Assembly: GCA_051208045.1 (NCBI GenBank)
Contig: JBPJFY010000001.1
Coordinates: 1,225,014 to 1,289,013 of the forward strand
Length of the DNA stretch: 64,000 nucleotides
Origin: LZORAL124-50-18 sp051208045
Lineage (GTDB): Bacteria; Pseudomonadota; Gammaproteobacteria; Pseudomonadales; Oleiphilaceae
Direction of reading: 5' to 3'
The translations under genes and the position numbers were made by a program. Under the pieces are notes generated by a model, which did not search any database, was not told where the DNA came from, and saw only the letters and a program-made list of their open reading frames with translations. Positions within the stretch are counted from its first letter, which is position 1, and each line of letters opens with the position of its first letter. This document shows, piece after piece, positions 16,584 through 25,545 of this stretch.

Positions 16584-17387
16584 ATGTTAAGAAAAATGAT
16601 GCTGGCGGTGATTGGAATGGTTGCAGTGCCTGCGATGGCGGCAACGGATGTGTGGAGTTTCAACTCCGGTAGCTTCAGTGGGTCCGGGCATGGAAATTCA
16701 TTCAACATCAGCGGCACTGGCTCGAACGGTCTGGGTGTGACTGGGTGGTCTGACACGGGCACCTCTGCAGATGACAAGATTGAATCTGGTTCATTGACCT
16801 ACAATTCTAGCTATGGATTGATGCTTCAGAATAGAGACGAAGGGGCCAGTAACGTGCCTGGGCATTCCATAGATAATTATGGGAATGACTTCGACATGGT
16901 TTTGTTGACATTTGACGAGGCTGTTTCTCTCGAAGGATTCGGTATTGGTTGGGCATGTGAAGGCGCCGTTTCAGACACCAGTGGTTGCAAGAAAAGTGAC
17001 GGTAGTTCGGCTCTGAAACAAGCGGATATTACGGTAGCAGCTTATACCGGAGCTGGCTCATTTTCCTTCTCAAGCAGTGACACCTGGAGTTCGGTTGCAG
17101 GCAGCAATTGGTCGACTGTGGGCCACTATGGTGATGTGAACGACTGGAGTTACCAGGCAGTGAACACTAATATCAACTCAAAGTATTGGTTGATCGGTGC
17201 TTATAACTCAGCGTTTAGTGGAACTAAATTTGGATCTGTTGGTACAGGCTGGAAGGACGGATTCAAGCTGGCTTCGGTGCAAGGCACGACCTATACACCT
17301 CCAGGTGTTCCAGAACCTGGTACGCTGGCTTTGCTGGCTGGTGGGTTGTTCGGTTTGACATCATTGCGCAAGCGAAGAACACGTTAA
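16584..17387 (+). CDS. PEP-CTERM sorting-domain exported protein, probably XDP1-like
   Basis: A 267-residue exported protein. The signal peptide ends at VAVPAMAA, the body is rich in Gly, Ser, Asp and Trp with no enzyme motif I recognise, and the last 26 residues are a complete PEP-CTERM signal: VPEPGTL, a hydrophobic stretch, then the basic tail RKRRTR. Such signals are cut by exosortase so that the protein is placed at the cell surface or in extracellular polymer. The body resembles the exosortase-dependent XDP1 family (DDKIESGSLTY, HSIDNYGND), but I cannot run the model. No exosortase gene is in this window. ATG 16584 has GGGAG nine bases upstream; ATG 16578 is a weaker alternative. Confidence 0.85.
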   Translation: MLRKMMLAVIGMVAVPAMAATDVWSFNSGSFSGSGHGNSFNISGTGSNGLGVTGWSDTGTSADDKIESGSLTYNSSYGLMLQNRDEGASNVPGHSIDNYGNDFDMVLLTFDEAVSLEGFGIGWACEGAVSDTSGCKKSDGSSALKQADITVAAYTGAGSFSFSSSDTWSSVAGSNWSTVGHYGDVNDWSYQAVNTNINSKYWLIGAYNSAFSGTKFGSVGTGWKDGFKLASVQGTTYTPPGVPEPGTLALLAGGLFGLTSLRKRRTR

Positions 17388-17411
17388 ACATAACAGATAC
17401 TGTGCTAGTCT

Positions 17412-17442
17412 AAAAAGGGCGGACCAATAGGTTCGCCTTTTT
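17412..17442 (+). terminator. Rho-independent terminator after the PEP-CTERM gene
   Basis: AAAAAGGGCGGACC at 17412-17425 pairs with GGTTCGCCTTTTT at 17430-17442 around AATA, with one bulge or mismatch, and ends in a T-run. It would reduce read-through from the sigma-54 promoter into the TPR gene 36 bases further on. Confidence 0.8.
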
Positions 17443-17477
17443 GCATTCTGAACTTTTCAAATTAAGTCAATTCCACT

Positions 17478-20306
17478 ATGAGATTTTTTAAATATACGCA
17501 GGCCTTATGCTTCACTCTGTGTGTGCTCCATGCGACTCAACTGGTAGCAGAGTCTGTGGGCGAAACATTGTCTGATGAGCAGAATCATTATGAGATGGCA
17601 AAAACTGCGTGGTACGCCGAGAAGGAAAACGAAGCATTTATCCATGTAAAAAATGCATTGCAGCAGCAGCCCGACCACATCCCTTCATTAATTTTGATGA
17701 GTGAGCTGTTTTTTAGCGCCGGAAACATTCCTGCGGCCCGAACAACCCTTGAAAAGGGAGCGGCACTGGGGGCGGATATCAATCTAATTCTGCCTTTGCT
17801 CGGCACGGTGTATATTCTCGAAAAAGACCTGGATGCCTTACAGTTGCTCGCAAAAAACCAAACGGCTTTTTCCAAACGGTCTCAGTTCGAATGGGCATTG
17901 CTGCTTGGTCAGCGTGAGTTACTGAGTCAAGAGCCGGAACTGGCTCGCGCCCATTTCGAATCGGCCTATCAGATGTTCCCGGAAGATACGCGCGCGATGA
18001 ATACGCTTGCGCAGGTCTATTTGCGCTTTTCAGATTACCAGCGCGCTGATGCATTGATCGATCAATCACTCGCCATCAATGATCGGAATGAGCGCACGTG
18101 GGTGCTGAAAGGTGAAGCTGCTGAGGCGCGAGGACGATGGGAGCTTGCGATTACGTACTATCTGACGGCATTTGATCTGGATTCGGATGATCCGAAAACG
18201 TTGAGATTGTTAGCTGCGAACTACCTGCGTAAAAAAGATTATCCTGAAGTTCAGAAATTTCTGAACATTATTTTGGATCAGTCACCTTACGATCCCAACG
18301 CCAATCTCATTCAGGCAGGACTTTTGCTCAACGAAGGTAAGACCAAGGATGCGCATGCGATTCTGGCGACATTGAGCGACAACTTGTCTTCCTTGGATAT
18401 CAAAGACCGCTTGTCTGACGCTTCATTGATCTACATCCAGGGTGTGGCCGACCACATGCGTGGCAATGAAGAGAGTGCGAAAAAGAACTTAACCGATTAC
18501 TTGGCAACAAGGCCTGATGATGTTGAGGCTATTCGGCTGCTGTTTACCATCTATCGCCAGAATGAAGAGAATTTCAAGGCGGTGGCGTTGCTGGAGGATA
18601 AACAGCGGGTGATTGCAAAAGATCTGGATTTGTCTGTTCAGTTGGCTTCACTTTATATTCGAGAAAACAAGTACTTAAAAACCGAGCAGTTACTTGCCGC
18701 GATGGGAGTTCATTTTAGCGGGCATCCGGTGTTGTCGGTGCTCGAGGCTCGCCTCTTGCATGCGCGCGGATTGTCTCAAGAGGCTCTGGACTTGTTGCTA
18801 GCAAGGCGAAGTACTTCGTTTCGTCCGCTGCCAACGGAAGTGATGATTGGGCAGCTCTACCTCGAGCAGAATCAGCTCGAAGCCGCTTCGGTCCAGATTA
18901 ATGCACTTGTCGACAGTTTTCCAAATGAGTTTGATGTACTGGTGTTGAAAGCTGGGCTACACCTTAGAAAGAATGAGTTTCAGCAGGCTTTGGCTGTTAT
19001 CAATCTGGCGACTAACCGCAAACCAGAGGATGCAGGGCTTGCGTATAACCGCGCTCTGGCGCTGAATGGGCTTGGGAATGACGCGGATGCAGTAACCGCT
19101 TTAAAACAGGTGCTTGTGAAGCATCCTGAGCATCTACCTTCAATGATGTTGCTGGCCAGGATTGCGTTAAAACGAGGTGATGTGGTGGAGGCGCATGACT
19201 GGGTAGGGAAGGTGTTGGCGCAATCTCCTGCCAATGAATCCGCACTCTTTTTTCAGTATCAGATTTTCAGTGGTGAGGGTAACGGACAAAGCGCACTGGC
19301 GTCTATTGAAAAGCTGCTGCAGCTGAAAAGGCTTGATCCGGTTTATCTGTCGGAGTATGCCGCCACGCTTATTCAGCTACAGCGTTATTCTGAACTGGAC
19401 GGACCGCTCAATATGCTTTACAGCCTGTGGAGTGCGGACGCAGAAAAATTGGTCTCACTGGCTGAATTGCAGGTTCGGGCGGGTAGATTGGAAGCAGGCA
19501 TCGCATCTCTCGAAAAAGCATTGAAGATTCAGCCTGCGTCGGATGCAGCGAAACTGGGGATGGTTCAAATATACATTGCCCGAAATGAGCTGGCCGAAGC
19601 TGAAAAATGGCTGTCGCGGGTTTCACATCCGGCCAGGAAAAGTGTTCACTATTTGGTGCGGGAGGGAGATATTGCCCGGCTGGAAGGCAAAAACGCAGCT
19701 GCTTTGGTCAGTTATTTTGCAGCGCATGATCTGGACCCGCATAATCGGCTGGTGCTGGTTCATTTGTATGACTTAACCAAAACGGGAGATCAGTTCTCGA
19801 AGTTCAGTGCGCGGATCGAGAAGCAATTGGAGGGCGTGAGCGACCCATGGCTGAGCAAACTACTGGCGGATGCTTACCTTACACAGCATCGATTCCTGGA
19901 TGCACAAAGACACTATGAACGCTTAATGATGGACGATCGTTTCTCAAGCAACCTGTCATTAATCAATAATCTGGCGAATATCTATGCCCGGGATGATTTG
20001 GCAAAGGCCATTGCTTTTGCGGAACCGGCACTCAAGGGTGGCCAAAAGAGTTTCGCTTTGTTAGATACAGTTGGATGGCTGCTTGTGCGTGATGGCCGAT
20101 TCAGTGACGGACTGGCGTACCTTCGGGAGGCCTATTCAATGAATTCTGGCAGCGGTGAGGTGCGCTATCATATCGGCAAAGCGCTAATTGGGTTGAACCG
20201 GGAAAAAGAAGCACTTGCCGAATTGTTGGCCTCGTTGGATTCCGGGGATGATTTTGAGGGTCGGTCGGACGCAAAAGTCTGGGTAAACAAGCTCCAAAGC
20301 CCCTAA
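17478..20306 (+). CDS. prsT: PEP-CTERM-system TPR repeat protein, PrsT-like
   Basis: A 942-residue exported protein made almost entirely of tetratricopeptide repeats (pairs of helices such as AWYAEKENEAFIHVKNALQQ and the GNIPAARTTLEKGAALGA unit). The N-terminal signal peptide ends near LVA-ES. The arrangement and the VKNALQQQPDHIPSL opening resemble the PEP-CTERM-system TPR protein PrsT, usually encoded near exosortase loci and presumed to act in polysaccharide export or surface assembly. Unlike many PrsT proteins, I see no convincing lipobox at the signal cleavage site. The gene ends exactly against the stop of the convergent barA gene (20306/20307). Confidence 0.75.
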   Translation: MRFFKYTQALCFTLCVLHATQLVAESVGETLSDEQNHYEMAKTAWYAEKENEAFIHVKNALQQQPDHIPSLILMSELFFSAGNIPAARTTLEKGAALGADINLILPLLGTVYILEKDLDALQLLAKNQTAFSKRSQFEWALLLGQRELLSQEPELARAHFESAYQMFPEDTRAMNTLAQVYLRFSDYQRADALIDQSLAINDRNERTWVLKGEAAEARGRWELAITYYLTAFDLDSDDPKTLRLLAANYLRKKDYPEVQKFLNIILDQSPYDPNANLIQAGLLLNEGKTKDAHAILATLSDNLSSLDIKDRLSDASLIYIQGVADHMRGNEESAKKNLTDYLATRPDDVEAIRLLFTIYRQNEENFKAVALLEDKQRVIAKDLDLSVQLASLYIRENKYLKTEQLLAAMGVHFSGHPVLSVLEARLLHARGLSQEALDLLLARRSTSFRPLPTEVMIGQLYLEQNQLEAASVQINALVDSFPNEFDVLVLKAGLHLRKNEFQQALAVINLATNRKPEDAGLAYNRALALNGLGNDADAVTALKQVLVKHPEHLPSMMLLARIALKRGDVVEAHDWVGKVLAQSPANESALFFQYQIFSGEGNGQSALASIEKLLQLKRLDPVYLSEYAATLIQLQRYSELDGPLNMLYSLWSADAEKLVSLAELQVRAGRLEAGIASLEKALKIQPASDAAKLGMVQIYIARNELAEAEKWLSRVSHPARKSVHYLVREGDIARLEGKNAAALVSYFAAHDLDPHNRLVLVHLYDLTKTGDQFSKFSARIEKQLEGVSDPWLSKLLADAYLTQHRFLDAQRHYERLMMDDRFSSNLSLINNLANIYARDDLAKAIAFAEPALKGGQKSFALLDTVGWLLVRDGRFSDGLAYLREAYSMNSGSGEVRYHIGKALIGLNREKEALAELLASLDSGDDFEGRSDAKVWVNKLQSP

Positions 20307-23117
20307 TTAGCTCAGGCTGTGCTGCTTAAACATTTCTTGCCAGTCGTTGTGCTCGGCCCACATTTGTACCCGGTTTATGGCAGACATCAGGTTTTTGAAG
20401 TCCGGATACAGTGGGTCCTTATCCTGCTTCAATGCGGTTTCAAAAATTTCGGCGTACTGCCTTAACTCAGGCACGCCACAATACTTTGTCGCTCCATGGA
20501 GCTTATGCACGCGGTGCATTAGTTGGTCGCGATCGTCATTTTCAAAGTGTTCCTGAATGGCTTCGTAGTCGTCAATGAGGTGTTCCAGGAGCATGTTGAA
20601 AAGTTCTTCTGCCAAGTCTGCTTTGCCTGCGGATAATTCGATACTGGCTCCGATATCCACACAAGGACCAGACATGGATCGTGTGGAAGGTTTGATTTCC
20701 CGGACGTTGGTGACCGAGTAAGTGCGACGTTTTCCAATCGGCTGGTAACCGGTTTTGCGCTGGATTACATCCTGCAGCTGCGCTTCGCTGATTGGTTTGG
20801 TGATGTAGTCATCAAATCCGGAAGAAAGCAGTTTTTGTTTTTCTTCGGTGAGCGCGTGCGCAGTCAGGGCGACAATCGGAGTTTGGGTGCCTTTCTGGTG
20901 ATCAAGTTGGCGTATCTTCTGCGTGGTTTCGATGCCATCCATTCCGGGCATTTGTACATCCATAAACATGAGATCATACTGGTGTTGCTTGGCTTTGCTC
21001 AAGGCTTCAAAGCCACTGGTCGCGGTGTGAATGTGAACATTCATTTCCTCAAGGAAGGCCTTGACGAGTTTTAGATTCGCATCGTTGTCATCCACCGCCA
21101 AAACGAGCGGTTTTTTGGCGTGCTGCGTGGCAGATTGAACGTAGGTTTCCGGCTGTTTCTCCTGCGCTTCCTCTCGAGTCTGCCCTAGCACGAGCGTTGC
21201 AATGCTGTCATAGAGTCGTTGGTGCGGCGCAGGTTTGACCAATCGGGCTGAAACAAACTCGAGTACAGGGTGGTTTGTTTCATCAATGGTGGGCGTCAGA
21301 AGCATCGTTCGGCAGTCTCTGTTGTACTCAAGCTCCCGCACAACGCTCTTGAGTTGCGCGCTGTTCAGTTCCAGCTTGCCAGCGCCTATGATGGCCAGGG
21401 CATATCCCTTATGTTCTACTTGAGCCGTGGAAATCTGATCCAGCATTTGTTTCAGGCTATCAACGGTAGACACCTGGAGCTTCCAGGATTCCAACATATG
21501 GGTAACAGAGAGGCGGCTGGGTTGGTGTGGCTCGTAATAAATGACACGCTCACTGGCGAGTGCCAGGCTGGGCTCCTCTTCCAGTGCATTTTTCACGATA
21601 TCGCAGGGAAGTTTAACCCAGAAGGTCGAGCCTTTGCCCAACTCACTTTCCACGCCAATCTGCCCCCCCATTTCCTCGATCAGGCGACGGGATATGACCA
21701 GCCCCAAACCTGTCCCACCGTATTGTCTGGCTGTCGAAGCATCTGCCTGGCTGAAGGCATGAAACAATGACTCCTGTTGAATCCGTGACAAGCCAACACC
21801 GGTGTCGGTCACCGTGATTTTAATGAGCGCTTTACTGTTCTGGAGGTCTTCAATCATCGCTCTCACGATGATTTCCCCGCTTTGGGTGAATTTAACGGCG
21901 TTGCTGACAAGGTTTGTAATGATCTGCTTGATGCGCAAAGGATCACCGAAGACATTATTCGGAACGTCGTCATACACAATAGCCACGAGTTCCAGCCCTT
22001 TCTGATGGGCAGAGGGTGCGAGCATTGTCAGCACATCCTCCAATGTTTCTTTCAGTTTGAGGGGAATGCGATCCAGCTGAAGTTTGCCCGCTTCTATTTT
22101 TGAGAAGTCCAGAATGTCGTTGATGATGGTGAGCAGAATCTCGGAAGATTTTTTAATCGTGAGCAAGTGGTCACGTTGTGTGTGTGAGAGGTGACCTTTC
22201 AGCAGTAAGTTTGTGAAGCCCAGAATGCCATTTAACGGTGTGCGGATCTCGTGGCTCATGTTCGCCAGAAACTCGGACTTCACCCGGCTGGCTTCCAGTG
22301 CTTCTTTTCGGGCGATGTCCAGCTCAATGTTCTGGATTTCAATGGTTTCCAGTGTTTGCCTGAGGTCTTCGGTCGCCTGATCGACATTCTGCTGCATCTC
22401 TTCATAGGCATTGTTGAGCGAACCTGCAAGTGCGTTGACGCCTGAGGCAAGTTCCTTCATTTCATGACTGGCTTCGATGAAGAGGCGAGACTCCAGTTTC
22501 CCTTCCTTCAAATCAGAGAGCACCTGGGTAATCTGACCGATCGGTGTGACCAGATCCCTGCTCGCCCTCAAAGCAAAAAAAAGGCTGATGGCCAAGCCAA
22601 GCCCGGCGACAATGGTGCTCGTCAGAATTTTTTGATAGTACTCGAGCCTGAGTCGGCTAAGATTGGTTTCCACAACGACCCAGGCGGGTGGGGCGATTTC
22701 ACTGTTTTTACCGGCAGTGAACGGCAGTTCTGCGATAAACAGCAGGTTCTGACTGCCTTCTACCGGTACTTCCGCGCCATCAGCGAACTGGTTGACTTGG
22801 TATGCAGTATAGCTTTGTGGCCCTGCATGAAGCATAATGTCGCCCTTGTCCGAAAGAATCGATATCGAACGAACATCCTGGTCCTGCAATGCAGACCGCA
22901 ACAGGGATTTGAGTAAGATCTGGGTATGCTTTGAGGAAGAAGCCGAGGTTGCCAGCTGCTTTGCCTGATTGGTAATGGTCAGGCTTTTCTGCTTTAAAAG
23001 ACGGTGACCTTCATGTGCGCTGTTCAACGTATACAATACACCAAGCAATAAAGATATGCTGATGGCTGGTAAAAATGCCACCAGCATGATTCTGTTTTTA
23101 ATACCCCAGTTTTTCAT
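20307..23117 (-). CDS. barA: Hybrid sensor histidine kinase BarA / GacS
   Basis: A membrane hybrid kinase of about 936 residues. Order of domains: membrane segment near the N-terminus, a periplasmic loop, a second membrane segment, HAMP, a dimerisation/phosphoacceptor domain (His in ANMSHEIRTPLNG), an ATPase domain (NLVSNAVKFT, DTGVGLS, GGTGLGL), a first degenerate receiver-like region, a receiver domain (LAVDDNDAN..FMDVQMPGMDG..KPIS), and a C-terminal Hpt domain (His in RVHKLHGATKYCG). This tripartite layout is GacS/BarA, which phosphorylates the GacA/UvrY regulator and controls CsrA-linked small RNAs. The start at 23117 (MKNWGIKNR) matches family N-termini; a TTG at 23138 is an alternative. 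It is divergent from cysM, 62 bases away. Confidence 0.93.
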   Translation of the reverse strand: MKNWGIKNRIMLVAFLPAISISLLLGVLYTLNSAHEGHRLLKQKSLTITNQAKQLATSASSSKHTQILLKSLLRSALQDQDVRSISILSDKGDIMLHAGPQSYTAYQVNQFADGAEVPVEGSQNLLFIAELPFTAGKNSEIAPPAWVVVETNLSRLRLEYYQKILTSTIVAGLGLAISLFFALRASRDLVTPIGQITQVLSDLKEGKLESRLFIEASHEMKELASGVNALAGSLNNAYEEMQQNVDQATEDLRQTLETIEIQNIELDIARKEALEASRVKSEFLANMSHEIRTPLNGILGFTNLLLKGHLSHTQRDHLLTIKKSSEILLTIINDILDFSKIEAGKLQLDRIPLKLKETLEDVLTMLAPSAHQKGLELVAIVYDDVPNNVFGDPLRIKQIITNLVSNAVKFTQSGEIIVRAMIEDLQNSKALIKITVTDTGVGLSRIQQESLFHAFSQADASTARQYGGTGLGLVISRRLIEEMGGQIGVESELGKGSTFWVKLPCDIVKNALEEEPSLALASERVIYYEPHQPSRLSVTHMLESWKLQVSTVDSLKQMLDQISTAQVEHKGYALAIIGAGKLELNSAQLKSVVRELEYNRDCRTMLLTPTIDETNHPVLEFVSARLVKPAPHQRLYDSIATLVLGQTREEAQEKQPETYVQSATQHAKKPLVLAVDDNDANLKLVKAFLEEMNVHIHTATSGFEALSKAKQHQYDLMFMDVQMPGMDGIETTQKIRQLDHQKGTQTPIVALTAHALTEEKQKLLSSGFDDYITKPISEAQLQDVIQRKTGYQPIGKRRTYSVTNVREIKPSTRSMSGPCVDIGASIELSAGKADLAEELFNMLLEHLIDDYEAIQEHFENDDRDQLMHRVHKLHGATKYCGVPELRQYAEIFETALKQDKDPLYPDFKNLMSAINRVQMWAEHNDWQEMFKQHSLS

Positions 23118-23179
23118 AGAGAAATCCGAAATAATCAATTACCCCTAAGTAAAAAAGTGTAGACGAGCCTTGGATTAAG

Positions 23180-24067
23180 ATGAATTTCCCCACTATAGAA
23201 CAATACGTTGGTAATACGCCACTTGTCCGGCTCCAGAGATTGGCGGGCGACTCTTCAAATACCGTGTTATTGAAGCTCGAAGGCAATAATCCTGCGGGAT
23301 CGGTGAAAGACCGACCGGCAATGAGCATGATCCAACAGGCTGAGCAGCGGGGGGATATTGCGCCGGGGGATACGTTGATTGAAGCGACCAGCGGCAATAC
23401 CGGAATTGCGCTGGCAATGGCTGCTGCTATCAAGGGCTACCGGATGGTGCTGATCATGCCAGCCCATATGAGCGAAGAGCGTCGAGCGTCAATGCGTGCC
23501 TATGGTGCGGAAATCGTGACGGTGAGTAAGGAAGAGGGAATGGAAGGTGCCAGAGATCTGGCAAAACTCATGGAATCGGAGGGCAAGGGCAAGGTGCTGG
23601 ATCAATTCGCCAATCCGGACAATCCCCTGGCACACTATCGGACGACAGGTCCCGAGATCTGGCAGCAGACCGAGGGTAGTATTACGCACTTTGTCAGTTC
23701 CATGGGCACCACAGGTACCATCATGGGAACGTCCCGCTATCTGAAGGAGCAGAATCCCAATATTCAGATTGTTGGCTTGCAACCCGCCGATGGGGCGTCC
23801 ATTCCCGGTATTCGGCGATGGTCTGAAGCTTATTTACCCAAAATTTTTGAACCGGACCGTGTGGACCAGGTACTGGACATCGGGCAAAGCGAAGCGGAGA
23901 CGACGATGCGTTTGCTGGCAGAAAAAGAGGGTATCTTTTGTGGTGTTTCCTCCGGCGGCGCGGTCGCGGGAGCATTGCGTGTTTCCAGTCAGGTTGAAAA
24001 CGCAGTGATCGTCGCCATTATTTGCGACCGGGGAGATCGGTATCTTTCTACCGGCGTTTTTTCCTGA
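23180..24067 (+). CDS. cysM: Cysteine synthase B (CysM)
   Basis: A 295-residue PLP enzyme that makes cysteine (or S-sulfocysteine from thiosulfate) from O-acetylserine. The PLP lysine lies in NPAGSVKDRPA, the substrate loop is TSGNTGIAL, and the phosphate loop is SSMGTTGTIMG. The C-terminal residues SSGGAVAGAL and ICDRGDRYLSTGVF match CysM rather than CysK. It lies between gacS and rlmD as in pseudomonads. Confidence 0.95.
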   Translation: MNFPTIEQYVGNTPLVRLQRLAGDSSNTVLLKLEGNNPAGSVKDRPAMSMIQQAEQRGDIAPGDTLIEATSGNTGIALAMAAAIKGYRMVLIMPAHMSEERRASMRAYGAEIVTVSKEEGMEGARDLAKLMESEGKGKVLDQFANPDNPLAHYRTTGPEIWQQTEGSITHFVSSMGTTGTIMGTSRYLKEQNPNIQIVGLQPADGASIPGIRRWSEAYLPKIFEPDRVDQVLDIGQSEAETTMRLLAEKEGIFCGVSSGGAVAGALRVSSQVENAVIVAIICDRGDRYLSTGVFS

Positions 24068-24139
24068 AGTAGGACACGGCTGTCGTTCTCTTATCCGACG
24101 AGAGACAGGTCAAACAGTTCAAGTGAGTGAGAGTAGTCA

Positions 24140-25492
24140 ATGGCCAGAAGAAGGGCTAGAAAAACGATTCCAACCGAGCCTGTTCAAGTACGAATAGCCT
24201 CGCTAAGCCACGAGGGGCGCGGAATTGCCTCAATTGATGGTAAAACGGCCTTTGTGGCAGGGGCGTTGCCTGGCGAAGAGGTTGTGGCGCGCTATGTATT
24301 CAGTCGAAGCAAGTTTGATGAGTTGGTGACCGACAGCGTCATTGAGGCATCTGAGTTTCGGGTGGAGCCGCCCTGTCCCTATGGGGAAATCTGTGGGGGG
24401 TGTAGTCTCCAACACATCGACACAGGTCATCAGGTAGAGATGAAAGAGCGCGTTCTGCTGGAACAGTTTAAGCATTTTGCCGGCATTGAGTGGCCCAACC
24501 CGGAAGCACCGCTGGTCTGCGCCACAGAAGGTTATCGCCGTAAGGCCCGCCTGGGGGTGCGGTATGTCACGAAGCGCGATCAGGTCTTGGTCGGTTTCCG
24601 TGAAAAACGCAGTAACTTTATTACGGATATCGACAGTTGCTGCGTCCTTGATCCCAGGATTGGTAACAAAATTCACGAATTGCGGGAGATGATTCGGAAA
24701 CTGTCGATTTATCAGTCGTTGCCCCAGATAGAGGTGGCGGCGGGAGACGCATCAATTGCACTTGTGTTTCGGCATCTGGCGCCGTTGTCTCAGGAAGATA
24801 AAGCCGTGTTGTTTGAATTCGGAGAGACGCATGACTTTGCCATCTATCTTCAACCCAAAGGCCCGGATTCGGTGTGGCGGCTCAGCTCACCTGATGCTTT
24901 GGATGCCGGTGACCGCAGTGATCGGCTTTCCTATCGCCTGGATGAATTTGATGTGACGCTCCAGTTTCACCCGATGGACTTTACTCAGGTGAATGCGGAA
25001 ATTAATCAGCAGATGGTGCACCGTGCCGTGGAGTGGTTAGCGCTCACTTCGGAAGATCGCGTGCTGGATTTGTTCTGTGGACTGGGAAATTTTACCATAC
25101 CCATTGCGACACGCTGTAAATCTGTGGTGGGCGTGGAAGGCGACGACGCGATGGTGGTGCGTGGTCGTGAAAATGCAGAGGTAAATAAACTCACGAACGT
25201 CGAGTTTTTTGGCGCGGATCTTCACGCAGATTTTACGCACAACGCCTGGGCCAAAAAAGGTTTTGACAAGATTCTTATCGATCCGCCCCGATCCGGCGCG
25301 GAAGAGGTCGTGAAGTACCTGACCGCTTTCGGTGCTTCCAAAATTGTGTATGTTTCTTGCAATCCGGCCACATTAGCAAGAGATACAGGTATCATTCTGG
25401 CAAATGGGTATAAAATGGTGAGAGCAGGTGTTATGGATATGTTTCCCCATACCGCACACGTGGAATCCATCGCCTTGTTTGAAAAAGCGTAA
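24140..25492 (+). CDS. rlmD: 23S rRNA (uracil-1939-C5) methyltransferase RlmD
   Basis: A 450-residue SAM-dependent methyltransferase that makes m5U1939 in 23S rRNA. The N-terminal TRAM domain (VQVRIASLSHEGRGIASIDG) is followed by the Fe-S cluster motif CPYGEICGGCSLQH, and the C-terminal methyltransferase fold has DLFCGLGNFTIPIA, the IDPPRSG motif, and the catalytic cysteine in YVSCNPATLARD. Length matches E. coli RumA. The next gene, relA, begins 53 bases on. Confidence 0.96.
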   Translation: MARRRARKTIPTEPVQVRIASLSHEGRGIASIDGKTAFVAGALPGEEVVARYVFSRSKFDELVTDSVIEASEFRVEPPCPYGEICGGCSLQHIDTGHQVEMKERVLLEQFKHFAGIEWPNPEAPLVCATEGYRRKARLGVRYVTKRDQVLVGFREKRSNFITDIDSCCVLDPRIGNKIHELREMIRKLSIYQSLPQIEVAAGDASIALVFRHLAPLSQEDKAVLFEFGETHDFAIYLQPKGPDSVWRLSSPDALDAGDRSDRLSYRLDEFDVTLQFHPMDFTQVNAEINQQMVHRAVEWLALTSEDRVLDLFCGLGNFTIPIATRCKSVVGVEGDDAMVVRGRENAEVNKLTNVEFFGADLHADFTHNAWAKKGFDKILIDPPRSGAEEVVKYLTAFGASKIVYVSCNPATLARDTGIILANGYKMVRAGVMDMFPHTAHVESIALFEKA

Positions 25493-25545
25493 CGGGTGTA
25501 TCAACGCAACCTGAAAAACTGAACAAAAAAGGCTAACCCCTTAAC

